DNA from: NVTR01 sp036480115
Lineage (GTDB): Bacteria; Pseudomonadota; Alphaproteobacteria; Rhodobacterales; Rhodobacteraceae
Assembly (NCBI GenBank): GCA_965224795.1
Contig: CBDDAE010000001.1
Span: forward strand, 62,001 to 126,000
Direction: 5' to 3'
DNA: 64,000 nt
The notes beneath the pieces are model-generated. The model was not told the DNA's origin. It saw nothing but the letters and a program-made list of their open reading frames with translations, and ran no database searches. The position numbers and the translations under genes are program-made. Position 1 is the first letter of the stretch. The number at the start of each line of letters is the position of its first letter. This document shows, in pieces, positions 31,556-41,868 of the stretch.

Positions 31556-32539
31556 TTGTCTATTCAAGTAGCAAATCTAACCTTGGACCCGCCAGTTTTT
31601 TTGGCACCCATGGCCGGAATAACGGATTTGCCGTTTCGCAACGTGGTGCAAAGCTTTGGGGCTGGGTTGGTGGTTAGCGAAATGGTTGCGAGCCAGGAAA
31701 TGGTACAGGCAAAACCAGGGGTGCGCGAAAGGGCCGAACTGGGATTTGGCATTGAAAACACTGCAGTCCAATTGGCCGGGCGCGATGCGCACTGGATGTC
31801 CCAAGCTGCAAAAATTCTGACCGGGCAGGGTGCGCGGATTATTGATATCAATATGGGCTGCCCGGCCCGTAAAGTTACCAACGGTTGTTCCGGCTCTGCT
31901 TTGATGCGCGATCTTGATCATGCGATGACCTTGATTGATGCGGTAATTGGGGCGGTTGATGTCCCGGTCACGCTTAAAATGCGGCTGGGTTGGGATGACA
32001 AAAGTTTAAACGCGGCTGAACTGGCGCAACGGGCTGAAAGTGCTGGCATTGCAATGGTTACCGTCCACGGCCGTACACGCTGTCAGTTTTACAAAGGTCA
32101 GGCGGACTGGGCGATGATATCGCCAGTTAAATGCGCGGTGAGCATCCCGGTTATTGCCAACGGAGACATCACTGACAAGGATGCAGCGCGCCTCGCCTTA
32201 AAGCAATCTGGTGCTGACGGCGTGATGGTTGGCCGCGGTATTCAAGGCCGTCCCTGGTTGTTAGCCCAAATATCCGCCGACCTGTTTGGTGTTCCTAAAC
32301 CTTCAATTCCCACAGGGGCCGACCTGGTGGATCTGGTCAGACAGCATTACGCTTCAGCGCTGGCATTCTATGGCGATAGGTTGGGCAACCGTATGATGCG
32401 TAAACACTTGGGTTGGTATATGGACGGTGTTGGCACCCCCATCGGATTGCGCAAAAACGTATTGGCGCAAGCGGATACGGGGCAAGTCTTTGCGCTATTG
32501 ACAGAAGCCTTGGGCAATCAATGGCAAGCAGCCGCATGA
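31556..32539 (+). CDS. dusB: tRNA-dihydrouridine synthase B
   Basis: A 327-residue flavoenzyme that reduces specific uridines in the tRNA D-loop. The barrel start FLAPMAGITDLPFRN, the catalytic cysteine in INMGCPARKV and the FMN-phosphate motif GVMVGRGIQGRPWL are clear. Known historically as NifR3 because it precedes ntrBC in Rhodobacter and Azospirillum, as here. The start is a TTG with AAGGA upstream. It overlaps ntrB by four bases. Confidence 0.95.
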   Translation: MSIQVANLTLDPPVFLAPMAGITDLPFRNVVQSFGAGLVVSEMVASQEMVQAKPGVRERAELGFGIENTAVQLAGRDAHWMSQAAKILTGQGARIIDINMGCPARKVTNGCSGSALMRDLDHAMTLIDAVIGAVDVPVTLKMRLGWDDKSLNAAELAQRAESAGIAMVTVHGRTRCQFYKGQADWAMISPVKCAVSIPVIANGDITDKDAARLALKQSGADGVMVGRGIQGRPWLLAQISADLFGVPKPSIPTGADLVDLVRQHYASALAFYGDRLGNRMMRKHLGWYMDGVGTPIGLRKNVLAQADTGQVFALLTEALGNQWQAAA

Positions 32540-33609
32540 ATATTTTACCAAATTCGCTTTGGAACTCTCTACCGGTTCCCAGTTTCATTTTGGATAACGC
32601 CGATAATTTTTCCAACATTAACCCGGCAGCCGAGTTGTTTTTAAATGTATCCGCACAAAAACTACTGGGCACTCCGGCTTTTGACCGATTGGCGATTGCC
32701 GCACCTCTGGAAGCTACGCTGGAGCGGGTGCGAAACGGTCACTCGGCGGTGTTTGTAAAAAACGTCGATGTTTCTGGCGGGCAGACAGCGCCAATGCGGT
32801 GTAACATTCAGGTCGCGCCGATACTGGAACAGCCGGGCGATGTATTGATGTTGATCGAGCCGCAAAAAATGGCCGACCGTCTGGGCCAATCTCACCCGGT
32901 GAAATCTTCGGCCCGTTCAGCCATTGGCATGGCTGAAATGTTAGCGCACGAGATCAAGAACCCACTTGCTGGCATCATTGGTGCGGCGCAATTGCTGGCC
33001 ATGAACCTTGACCCCCGGGAACAGGAAATGACTGACCTTATTGTGGGGGAAAGTCGCCGGATTGTGACACTGCTGGATCAGGTCGAACAATTTGGCAATA
33101 CCCGCGCCCCTGTGCGTCGAGCCGTAAATGTTCATGATATATTGAACCGGGCACGAAAATCTGCCGCCGTCGGCTTCGCTGCGGGCATGGTAATTAGCGA
33201 AGAATTTGATCCTTCCTTGCCACCCACCTACGTCGATGCGGATCAAATTATGCAGGTTTTCCTGAACCTGTTCAAAAACGCGGCAGAGGCGGCGGGAACT
33301 GATGGCGCAAAATTAACGATACGAACGTTCTATGACCCCGGATTGCGACTTCGCCGACGTGATGGATCAGGCAACACGCTGCCGTTGCAGGTGGAAATTA
33401 TAGACAACGGCCCCGGATTGCCACCCGAGATAGCTGGCAATGCTTTTGAGCCATTTGTATCTAGCCGCGAAAACGGCACGGGGCTGGGGTTGGCACTGGT
33501 CAGTAAAATTATCTCCGACCATGAGGGATGGATCACAGTTGATTCTGCCCCCGGTCGCACAATGTTTCGCGTGTCGTTGCCCCAAGCCACAAAAGAACAA
33601 ATGCAATGA
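32536..33609 (+). CDS. ntrB: Nitrogen regulation histidine kinase NtrB
   Basis: A 357-residue soluble kinase. A PAS domain (about 1-115) precedes the phosphoacceptor helix with H138 in MLAHEIKNPLAGIIGA, then an HATPase domain with NLFKNAAEAAG (N box), DNGPGLP (G1) and NGTGLGLALV (G2). It phosphorylates NtrC under nitrogen limitation and is restrained by PII proteins elsewhere. I started at the ATG at 32536, which overlaps the dusB stop (ATGA). Confidence 0.96.
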   Translation: MNILPNSLWNSLPVPSFILDNADNFSNINPAAELFLNVSAQKLLGTPAFDRLAIAAPLEATLERVRNGHSAVFVKNVDVSGGQTAPMRCNIQVAPILEQPGDVLMLIEPQKMADRLGQSHPVKSSARSAIGMAEMLAHEIKNPLAGIIGAAQLLAMNLDPREQEMTDLIVGESRRIVTLLDQVEQFGNTRAPVRRAVNVHDILNRARKSAAVGFAAGMVISEEFDPSLPPTYVDADQIMQVFLNLFKNAAEAAGTDGAKLTIRTFYDPGLRLRRRDGSGNTLPLQVEIIDNGPGLPPEIAGNAFEPFVSSRENGTGLGLALVSKIISDHEGWITVDSAPGRTMFRVSLPQATKEQMQ

Positions 33610-33637
33610 CCAAACACAGTTTAGGAAAGTTCCGCTA

Positions 33638-35002
33638 ATGGATGGTACAATTCTGATTGCCGACGACGACCGCACCATTCGTACGGTCCTGACCCAGGCC
33701 CTGACTCGCGCAGGCTGTAAGGTGCATGCAACATCATCTCTTGTGACATTGCTTAGATGGGTGGAAGAGGGCAAAGGAGATCTGGTCATCAGCGATGTGG
33801 TCATGCCCGACGGCAATGGTCTTGAGGCTTTGCCAAAAATTTCAAAGCTACGGCCGGGATTACCGGTCATTGTGATTTCTGCGCAAAACAACATTATGAC
33901 CGCAATTCAGGCCGCCGAAGCCGAGGCCTATGACTATCTGCCCAAACCGTTTGATCTGCCAGATTTGATGAAAAGATCGGCCCGGGCACTGGATGCGAAA
34001 AGTAAAAACCGCGTCGGGAATGCAATTTTCCCTTCCCAAGCTGATGATCTGCCATTGGTGGGGAAAACTCCGGCGATGCAAGCCCTGTATCAACTGGTAG
34101 CCCGGGTGATGAACACAGACTTGCCAGTGCTGATCACAGGGGAAAGCGGCACAGGTAAATCCCTGATAGCACGCGCCATCCACGATCTGTCTGATCGCCG
34201 ATCTATGCCTTTTGTCGTTGTCGGGGCAGGCGATTTTGAAGATTCCGAAATTCAGAGCGTTTTGGCCACGCGCGCACGAAACGGTACGGTGCTATTTGAT
34301 GAGGTTGGTGATCTTGATCTGCAGGCCCAAGCGAAATTGGTCAGGATATTGGACGCATTAGATGATAATGCTCCCCGGATTATGGCCGTCAGTCAGGCCA
34401 ATTTGACTGAGATGATGGAATCCGACAAATTTCGCAGCGATTTATTTTACCGCCTTGGAGGCATCACAATATCAGTGCCACCTTTACGCCAAAGGGTGGA
34501 TGACATCGCTCTGCTAAGCGAACATTTTCTAGTGCGCGCACAGCGTGAAGGACAGGCTTTGCGTCGATTGCTGCCCGACGCACTGGAACTGATGCGCAAC
34601 TTTACCTGGCCAGGAAATGTACGCCAGTTGGAGAATATCATTCGTAGACTTGTACTAAACTCTCAGGTGCAAGACATTTCAAAATCAGAAATGGCATCGG
34701 TGCTTGGTAGCCAACCCGTAATTGACTCGTCAGTTACCGGAGGCCGTAAGGAACGGCTAACAGCCAGCGTTGAAAAACACTTGCGCCGTTATTTTGAATT
34801 ACACGGTGGAGTTTTGCCGCCCCCCGGCCTTTATCCGCGAATATTACGTGAAATTGAACTGCCTCTTATCGAAATTGCGCTGGAGGCCACCGGTGGTAAT
34901 CAGGCAAAATGTGCTGATTTACTTGGCATAAATCGCAATACATTGCGTAAGAAAATCACCGAGTTAGATATCCGCGTGACACGCCGGCGTAAGTTGATGT
35001 AA
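33638..35002 (+). CDS. ntrC: Nitrogen response regulator NtrC (sigma-54-independent type)
   Basis: A 454-residue regulator. The receiver has D53 in VISDVVMPDG and the family-typical AYDYLPKPFDL. The AAA domain has Walker A GESGTGKSLIAR and a FDEVGD Walker B. The GAFTGA loop that contacts sigma-54 is missing: between Walker A and B only FVVVGAGDFEDSEIQ and a short link remain. This matches Rhodobacter capsulatus NtrC, which activates sigma-70 promoters. A C-terminal Fis-type HTH (GGNQAKCADLLGINRNTLR) binds DNA. Confidence 0.95.
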   Translation: MDGTILIADDDRTIRTVLTQALTRAGCKVHATSSLVTLLRWVEEGKGDLVISDVVMPDGNGLEALPKISKLRPGLPVIVISAQNNIMTAIQAAEAEAYDYLPKPFDLPDLMKRSARALDAKSKNRVGNAIFPSQADDLPLVGKTPAMQALYQLVARVMNTDLPVLITGESGTGKSLIARAIHDLSDRRSMPFVVVGAGDFEDSEIQSVLATRARNGTVLFDEVGDLDLQAQAKLVRILDALDDNAPRIMAVSQANLTEMMESDKFRSDLFYRLGGITISVPPLRQRVDDIALLSEHFLVRAQREGQALRRLLPDALELMRNFTWPGNVRQLENIIRRLVLNSQVQDISKSEMASVLGSQPVIDSSVTGGRKERLTASVEKHLRRYFELHGGVLPPPGLYPRILREIELPLIEIALEATGGNQAKCADLLGINRNTLRKKITELDIRVTRRRKLM

Positions 35003-35092
35003 AAGGGCAACAATAGAGTGGTATTTCGGCGTCAGTCGAATCAAACCGCCATGGTGGTAACGCCGCGATTGCGGCCTGAAGTGGGGTAAATC

Positions 35093-37363
35093 GTGCGGGC
35101 AACAGTCCGAACGGGAACATGGGCGCGTCTGGCTAAGCTCAGGCGGGTGCGGCGCATTCAAAATGCCGCAACCATAAGCCTGTTCATCCTGGGGCCGGTA
35201 TTGGCCTTTTTTACCTTCTTGGTACTCGGCCCGCTTGACGAAGGGGCCGCATCTCCAAAACTGCGTATTATTTTGCTGGCAGACCTGGTGTATGTATTGG
35301 TGGTGGCCGCATTAGTTTTGCAACGTGTGGCCCAGATGGTAGCCGCACGGCGGGCAAAGTCTGCGGGGTCTAGGCTACACCTTCGATTAACCGGCGTATT
35401 TGCAATTGTTGCCTTGATCCCGACGGTATTGGTTGCGGTATTTGCGGCACTAACGGTGAATATTGGCCTTGAAGGTTGGTTTTCTGATCGGGTCCGGCAA
35501 GTTGTTGGAAATTCATCTTCGGCGGCGCAGGCTTATGAGGCGGAACACCAACAGGATTTGATCCAGGATGCTTTGGTACTAGCCCGGTTTCTGAACGCCA
35601 CTCAACGCACCCGATCCTTTGTGGCCGACGGTGAAATTCGCCAAATGCTCAATCAGGGACAAGCCCAAATTCAGCGGGGCCTGCGCGAAGCTTTTGTAAT
35701 CGACGGGGCAGGGGGGATTCGTTCGCGTGGCGAAAATTCCTACCTTTTTGACTATGAACAACCGACCGTGGACGAACTTGACCGTGCAAAAAATGGTGAA
35801 ACAGTTTTGATCCAGGACTGGGATATCAATGAATTTCGCGCACTTGTGTCACTGACGGCATTTGTTGATCGTTATCTCTATGTAACCCGGGATGTAGATG
35901 GCGATATCCTTAGTTTGCTTGATGATACAAGGGAAACTGTCACGCTCTATAACCAACTTGAACGCGAGCGTGGCAAAATCCTGTTTGAATTTGGTCTTTT
36001 GTATCTGGGTTTTGCGGTGATCCTGATCCTTGCCGCAATTTGGCTGGGCATGTGGTTTGCGGAACGTTTGTCACGACCGGTGGGGCGACTTGCAGGTGCT
36101 GCGCAACGGGTAGGTGGTGGCGATCTGAATGTTCAGGTTGTTGAAGAAGAGGGCGATGATGAATTTGCCATGTTGGGTCGTTTGTTTAACCAAATGACCA
36201 GACAGTTGAAGGGCCAGCGCGAAGCACTGCTGGAAAATAACCGCCAGATTGAGGACCGTGAACGTTTGTTTGACTCGGTTCTTTCGTCCGTTACTAGCGG
36301 TGTTATGGGGCTGGATAGCGACGGACATTTGACTTTTGTTAATAGATCAGCGGAGCGGTTGCTTAAACTATCTTCCACCCCTGAAAAACGGTCCAAGCTA
36401 TCTGGCGTCGCGGCGGAATTTGGACCTTTGTTTAACCAACTGAAAACCAGTGACAACGAAATGGCTCAGGAAGAAATTCGTCTGACACGTAGTGGCAAGC
36501 AGGAAAATCTCTTGGTGCGCATGGCTACAATGCGTGACGCCGAGGGCCAGCTGGACGGCTATGTTGTTGCATTTGATGATGTAACTGATTTGGTTGCAGC
36601 ACAACGTATGGCGGCATGGGGTGATGTCGCGCGTAGAATTGCCCATGAAATAAAAAACCCGCTAACGCCAATTCAGCTTTCCGCAGAGCGGCTCAAGCGA
36701 AAATTTGCGCCCTTAGTTGGCGAACAAAGCGACGATCTTGTGCAATATTCGGATGTCATTATTCGTCAGACAAATGATCTACGCCGCATTGTCGACGAAT
36801 TTTCCAAATTTGCCCGTATGCCCGAGCCGGACCGACGTGAAATTGACCTTTCGGTTATCCTTTCAGATGTTGTTCATCTGCAAAAAAATGGTCAGCCAGA
36901 TGTAGAAATTTCACTGGATACGCCGGCAGATCCGACTTGTGGCGAATATGATGCGACAATGATCAACCAAGCCCTGACTAATTTAATTAAGAACGCCGGG
37001 GAAGCCATTGAAACACGAACAGAAAAATCCGTCGAACTTCCCTTTGATGGCGAAATCCGAATTTTGCTTTCATCCACGAAGAAGCAGGCGGTAATTACCA
37101 TTTCAGATAACGGAATAGGATTGCCAGAGGATCGGGCAAGGTTGTTTGAACCCTATGTCACCAACCGAACCGCCGGTACCGGGCTTGGATTGCCAATCGT
37201 TAAGAAAATCATTCAGGAACACGGTGGAACACTGGAACTGACGGATGCCGACCCGTTTGACAGTAAATCGTCCCATACCGGGGCAAAATGTGAAATTCGA
37301 CTACCCCTTGGTCAAAACCGCAAAACGCCGGCTTCGACCCAAAAAGAAATGACTGTAAAATGA
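35093..37363 (+). CDS. ntrY: Membrane sensor kinase NtrY
   Basis: A 756-residue sensor kinase with two N-terminal membrane helices (about 25-50, 60-80), a third near 100-125, a periplasmic region (about 126-295), a fourth helix (about 300-322), a HAMP linker (LSRPVGRLAGAAQRVGGGDL), a PAS domain and a kinase core with ARRIAHEIKNPLTPIQLS, DNGIGLPED and GTGLGLPIVKK. It starts at GTG 35093. It signals to NtrX, 13 bases downstream, on nitrogen and redox state in relatives. Confidence 0.96.
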   Translation: MRATVRTGTWARLAKLRRVRRIQNAATISLFILGPVLAFFTFLVLGPLDEGAASPKLRIILLADLVYVLVVAALVLQRVAQMVAARRAKSAGSRLHLRLTGVFAIVALIPTVLVAVFAALTVNIGLEGWFSDRVRQVVGNSSSAAQAYEAEHQQDLIQDALVLARFLNATQRTRSFVADGEIRQMLNQGQAQIQRGLREAFVIDGAGGIRSRGENSYLFDYEQPTVDELDRAKNGETVLIQDWDINEFRALVSLTAFVDRYLYVTRDVDGDILSLLDDTRETVTLYNQLERERGKILFEFGLLYLGFAVILILAAIWLGMWFAERLSRPVGRLAGAAQRVGGGDLNVQVVEEEGDDEFAMLGRLFNQMTRQLKGQREALLENNRQIEDRERLFDSVLSSVTSGVMGLDSDGHLTFVNRSAERLLKLSSTPEKRSKLSGVAAEFGPLFNQLKTSDNEMAQEEIRLTRSGKQENLLVRMATMRDAEGQLDGYVVAFDDVTDLVAAQRMAAWGDVARRIAHEIKNPLTPIQLSAERLKRKFAPLVGEQSDDLVQYSDVIIRQTNDLRRIVDEFSKFARMPEPDRREIDLSVILSDVVHLQKNGQPDVEISLDTPADPTCGEYDATMINQALTNLIKNAGEAIETRTEKSVELPFDGEIRILLSSTKKQAVITISDNGIGLPEDRARLFEPYVTNRTAGTGLGLPIVKKIIQEHGGTLELTDADPFDSKSSHTGAKCEIRLPLGQNRKTPASTQKEMTVK

Positions 37364-37375
37364 GGAACTATTATT

Positions 37376-38779
37376 ATGGGTGATATTCTAATCGTAGATG
37401 ATGAGCGCGATATACGAGAACTTGTTTCAGACATCCTAAAGGATGAAGGGTATACCACCCGTCTGGCGGCAAATTCAGATGAATGTATGGCCGAAGTTAT
37501 CAATGATCCGCCAGCCATGCTGGTATTGGATATCTGGTTAAAAGACAGCCAGATGGATGGAATTGATATCCTGAAATCTATTAAAGTTGATTTTCCTGAT
37601 ATCCCCATTGTTATAATTTCTGGGCACGGAAATATTGAGATTGCAGTGGCTGCCATTAAACAAGGTGCCTACGACTTCATCGAAAAGCCCTTTAATATTG
37701 ATCAGTTATTGGTGGTAATCCGCCGGGCGATGGAAACGTCTATGCTGCGGATGGAAAATGTTCAATTGCGTAGAAGCGAAATAACTTCGTCCGAAATGAT
37801 TGGGTCCAGTTCTATCTTTAAGGCATTGAAAGGCCAGTTGGATAAGGTCACAAAATCCAATGGACGGGTGATGTTAAGTGGGCCCGCGGGATCGGGAAAA
37901 GAAGTTGCAGCTCGTTATATCCATGCCAATTCGAACCGTGCAAATGCACCCTTTGTCAGCGTAAATTCTGCCTCAATCGAACCAGAACGCATGGAAGAAG
38001 TTCTTTTCGGTCGCGAAAGTGCTGAACGCGGCATTGAGCCGGGCCTGCTTGAACAGGCCAATGGCGGCGTTCTTTATTTTGACGAAATAGCGGATATGCC
38101 CATTGGCACCCAGTCAAAAATTTTGCGCGTATTGGTGGACCAGCAGTTTAAGCGCGCGGGCGGTACTGATGATATCATCGTTGATCTTCGCGTTATTTCC
38201 AGCACGACCAGAGACTTGATTGAGGAAATTGAACTTGGACGTTTCAGAGAAGAACTGTTCCACCGCCTGAACGTGGTACCAATAGTCGTACCGTCGCTTG
38301 AAGACCGCCGTGAAGACATTCCGGAACTGGCCAATTTCTTTATTGAAATGTTAAATAAAAATCAGGGTCTAGCGTCACGAGATTTGTCGGAGGAGGCAAT
38401 AGCGTTGCTGCAAACCATGCATTGGCCTGGCAACGTTCGACAGTTGAAAAACGTGGTAGAGCGGGTGTTAATTTTGGGGGATTCAACAGGTCCCATTGCC
38501 GCCACGGAGCTGTCCACCGGCGAAGAACCAACCGAAGAAGAAGGGCGCATTGTTCTTTCTGGCTCCCTTGCTACACGACCGCTACGTGAAGCCCGTGAAT
38601 TGTTTGAACGGGAATACCTGTTGACCCAGATTAACCGGTTTGGTGGCAATATCAGCCGTACCGCTACTTTTGTTGGCATGGAACGCTCGGCACTTCACCG
38701 CAAGCTAAAATCATTGGGGGTGGTGACTTCCAATAAGTCGGGCGGGCGCGTCGCTTATGTGGAGGAACCGGCAGATTGA
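37376..38779 (+). CDS. ntrX: Response regulator NtrX
   Basis: A 467-residue regulator with receiver Asp52 (MLVLDIWLKDSQMDGIDIL), a AAA domain (Walker A SGPAGSGKEVAARYIH, Walker B YFDEIADMP) and a C-terminal Fis-type HTH (GGNISRTATFVGMERSALH). Walker A carries Glu after Lys where Thr/Ser is usual (GKE), and the GAFTGA loop is absent (LFGRESAERGIEPG), so it is not a sigma-54 activator. It pairs with NtrY. Confidence 0.95.
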   Translation: MGDILIVDDERDIRELVSDILKDEGYTTRLAANSDECMAEVINDPPAMLVLDIWLKDSQMDGIDILKSIKVDFPDIPIVIISGHGNIEIAVAAIKQGAYDFIEKPFNIDQLLVVIRRAMETSMLRMENVQLRRSEITSSEMIGSSSIFKALKGQLDKVTKSNGRVMLSGPAGSGKEVAARYIHANSNRANAPFVSVNSASIEPERMEEVLFGRESAERGIEPGLLEQANGGVLYFDEIADMPIGTQSKILRVLVDQQFKRAGGTDDIIVDLRVISSTTRDLIEEIELGRFREELFHRLNVVPIVVPSLEDRREDIPELANFFIEMLNKNQGLASRDLSEEAIALLQTMHWPGNVRQLKNVVERVLILGDSTGPIAATELSTGEEPTEEEGRIVLSGSLATRPLREARELFEREYLLTQINRFGGNISRTATFVGMERSALHRKLKSLGVVTSNKSGGRVAYVEEPAD

Positions 38780-38831
38780 CGCCAAATACCGCATCTGCCA
38801 TGGCTTGGTTTGTAGTTAGGAAAGAATTCCG

Positions 38832-40208
38832 ATGAAGGTGATAATCTGTGGCGCAGGTCAGGTTGGCTGGCAAATCGCGCGCCACCTTTCCGGGGAAAAG
38901 AACGACGTTACCATCGTCGACAACAAACCCGAACTGGTATCCAGAGCCACCGATGCACTGGATGTACAGGGCATTGCTGGGTTTGCCAGCTATCCCGACG
39001 TGCTGGAAAAAGCCGGGGCAAAAGACGCCGATATGGTTATCGCCGCCACCCATTCAGACGAAGTGAATATGGTCATTTGTCAGGTTGCCCATTCGGTTTT
39101 TAGCATTCCGCGCAAAGTGGCGCGGTTACGCAGCCAATCCTACCTGACTGCAATTTATTCGGATCTTTACCGGCGCGATCACATGCCGATTGATGTGGTT
39201 ATCAGTCCGGAACAAGAAGTAGCAGAAGCAGCGTTGCGTCGATTGGCGGCCCCGGCAGCATTTGATACCCAGGCATTCTTGGGCGGACGCGCGCAGCTGA
39301 TCGGTATAGAGCTGGACGAAGATTGCCCGGTGGTAAACACGCCGCTGCGCCAGTTAACGGACCTGTTTTCAACGTTGCGCGCCGTGGTGGTAGGGGTGCG
39401 ACGTGAAGGCCGCCTGTTTGCCCCGGACGCCGGTGACCAACTGTTTGTTGGCGATGACATCTACCTGTTTTGCCACACGGAAGACTTGAACAGGTCGTTG
39501 GAAATATTTGGAAAGACCAACAGAAAACAAGAGCGCGTCGTTATTGTTGGCGGCGGCAATGTTGGGCTTGCCGTTGCAAAAGCCCTGGAAACCCGCACTG
39601 AACGGGTGCGGGCCAAAGTGATTGAAATTGACCGCAAAATCGCAGAAGTAGCCGCTGATGATTTAGAACGCACTATCGTTTTGAATGGTGATGGCCTGAA
39701 CAGTGAGCTGCAATCGGAAGCAGGAATTGAACGCGCCGACGCAATACTTGCGGTAACTGATGACGACAAAACCAACATTCTGGCCTCGGTCCGGGCCAAG
39801 GCGGCGGGCTGTAAAATGGCGATTTGTCTAATCAATGACCCGACGCTGGTGCCTTTGATGCGAACCCTTGATATTGACGCCTACATCAACCCGCGCGCAA
39901 CCACCGTTAGTTCAATCCTGCGCCACATTCGCCATGGCCGGGTCCGTGAAGTGTATTCCGTAGGTGACGCCGAGGCGGAGGTGATCGAAGCGCAGGTTCT
40001 TTCGACATCACCCATTTCCGGTAAAGCCATTCGTGACATTGAATTTCCCGAAGGTGTTTTGGTTGGGGCGGTTATGAAAGGTGACAAGATAGAGCGTCCA
40101 ACCGGATCGACCCGGATTGATGAAGGTGACGTGATCACCATATTTTCCATGGCCGCCGATGTTCCCGAAGTTGAGCGTCTGTTGCAGGTTTCGATAGATT
40201 TTTTCTGA
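38832..40208 (+). CDS. trkA: Trk potassium uptake regulatory subunit TrkA
   Basis: A 458-residue peripheral membrane protein of two repeated halves, each with a Rossmann NAD(H)-binding RCK domain (VIICGAGQVGWQIARHL at 3-19; VVIVGGGNVGLAVAKAL near 236) and a TrkA-C domain. It gates TrkH. It follows ntrX by 52 bases and overlaps trkH by one base (TGATG), the usual Rhodobacterales order. Confidence 0.96.
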   Translation: MKVIICGAGQVGWQIARHLSGEKNDVTIVDNKPELVSRATDALDVQGIAGFASYPDVLEKAGAKDADMVIAATHSDEVNMVICQVAHSVFSIPRKVARLRSQSYLTAIYSDLYRRDHMPIDVVISPEQEVAEAALRRLAAPAAFDTQAFLGGRAQLIGIELDEDCPVVNTPLRQLTDLFSTLRAVVVGVRREGRLFAPDAGDQLFVGDDIYLFCHTEDLNRSLEIFGKTNRKQERVVIVGGGNVGLAVAKALETRTERVRAKVIEIDRKIAEVAADDLERTIVLNGDGLNSELQSEAGIERADAILAVTDDDKTNILASVRAKAAGCKMAICLINDPTLVPLMRTLDIDAYINPRATTVSSILRHIRHGRVREVYSVGDAEAEVIEAQVLSTSPISGKAIRDIEFPEGVLVGAVMKGDKIERPTGSTRIDEGDVITIFSMAADVPEVERLLQVSIDFF

Positions 40209-41728
40209 TGCGCGAACGCATTCTTTCTTTGCCGCTTATTATTATTCTTATGGGGCTGGGGTCAGTCACCATGTACCTGCCTGCTGCCCACGCGGCTGTG
40301 GTGCAGGACTATGGCACTATGCGGGCGTTTTTCCAGGCTGCAAATATGTTTGCAATACTTACAATTGTGCTGGGTATTGCCACCTCAAACCGTACAATAA
40401 ACCGCCCGGGTCGCAGCTATTTGTTGGCACTAATGGCCGCTTTCGTTGCACTGCCTTTGATGCTGGCCGTACCATTTAGCTTAGCGGTGCCCGATACAGC
40501 ATACCTGAACGCCTACGTTGAAATGGTTTCAGATTTTAGCACCACCGGGTTGACACTGTTTGATGATCCATTGCGTTTACCGCCTTCGGTCCATCTTTGG
40601 CGCGCGCTGGTCGGCTGGATGGGAGGGTTATTTATTCTAGTAGCTGCGGTGGCAATATTGGCACCGATGAATTTGGGTGGTTTTGAGGTTTTGTCGACAC
40701 CCCATGCAGGGCGTGGAGCATCCGATCAATCACAGGCTGCTTGGCATGGTGATGGCTCAGAGCGCCTGACGCGTTATACCGCCAAGATATTTCCAATTTA
40801 TGCGGGCTTAACCCTCGCGCTTTGGATCATCTTACTGGTTTTAGGGGACACGCCGCTTGTGGCCATCAGCCACGCAATGTCGGTTTTGTCCACCAGTGGT
40901 ATTTCACCCATTGGCGGCCTGAACGATGCAGGATCCGGCATGCGGGGCGAAGCCATAATATTTTTGGTACTGATGTTTGCCATTTCACGCCAAGCCTATG
41001 CTGCGGATCGGCTTGGAGATGGTTTTTCGCGTTTTATCTCAGACCCCGAATTTCGATTAGGTCTTTTTTTGGTGGCTGTAATTACCGGCATGCTGTTTTT
41101 ACGCCACTGGGTGGGGGCGTTAGACGTCAATGGGGTTGATAGCCTGCCCAGTGCCTCGCAAGCCCTTTGGGGCGGAGTTTTTACAGTTATGTCATTTCTA
41201 ACGACAACCGGCTTTGAAAGCATGGCCTGGTCGGCCGCGAGTCAGTGGTCGGGGTTGGAAACGCCAGGAATATTGTTGATGGGTTTGGCATTAATTGGCG
41301 GTGGCGTGGCGACAACCGCGGGTGGGGTAAAATTGCTGCGGGTCTATGCGCTATACAAACATGGAACCAGAGAGATGGATCGGCTGGTTCATCCATCTTC
41401 TGTTGGCGGTTCAGGTATTGCCGCCCGGCGTTTGCGACGTCAGGGTGCACATGTGGCTTGGGTCTTTTTCATGCTATTTGCCATTAGCATAGCCGTTACC
41501 ATTACAAGTTTTGGATTGGCCGGCATAGAATTTGAAACATCAATCACACTGGCAGTTGCGTCCCTGTCTACCACGGGACCATTGATAAATATCGCGGCAC
41601 AATCCCCAATAGATGTTAGTAGTTTCAACGATGCCACTAAGCTAATACTAGCCGGCGCCATGGTCTTGGGCCGATTGGAAACCTTGGCCATTATTGCCCT
41701 GTTGAACCCTGGTTTTTGGCGTAAGTAA
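40208..41728 (+). CDS. trkH: Trk potassium transporter TrkH
   Basis: A 506-residue inner-membrane potassium transporter with about ten to twelve membrane helices in four pseudo-repeats. Selectivity-filter-like loops are visible as DFSTTGLTLF, VLSTSGISPI, FLTTTGFESM and SLSTTGPLI. It works with TrkA, encoded just upstream. No strong terminator follows before hfq. Confidence 0.95.
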   Translation: MRERILSLPLIIILMGLGSVTMYLPAAHAAVVQDYGTMRAFFQAANMFAILTIVLGIATSNRTINRPGRSYLLALMAAFVALPLMLAVPFSLAVPDTAYLNAYVEMVSDFSTTGLTLFDDPLRLPPSVHLWRALVGWMGGLFILVAAVAILAPMNLGGFEVLSTPHAGRGASDQSQAAWHGDGSERLTRYTAKIFPIYAGLTLALWIILLVLGDTPLVAISHAMSVLSTSGISPIGGLNDAGSGMRGEAIIFLVLMFAISRQAYAADRLGDGFSRFISDPEFRLGLFLVAVITGMLFLRHWVGALDVNGVDSLPSASQALWGGVFTVMSFLTTTGFESMAWSAASQWSGLETPGILLMGLALIGGGVATTAGGVKLLRVYALYKHGTREMDRLVHPSSVGGSGIAARRLRRQGAHVAWVFFMLFAISIAVTITSFGLAGIEFETSITLAVASLSTTGPLINIAAQSPIDVSSFNDATKLILAGAMVLGRLETLAIIALLNPGFWRK

Positions 41729-41868
41729 GGCCCGAGACACACTTGATTTTGTTCAAAATTTTTGGGCTGGCAACTCTACTCTGTGCGTACCATACTACGC
41801 CCCATTAAATAACGGCCTGCCGTAGAGAGGCAGAACGCAAAAAAACCGCGCAATAAAAAGGCTTAAAA

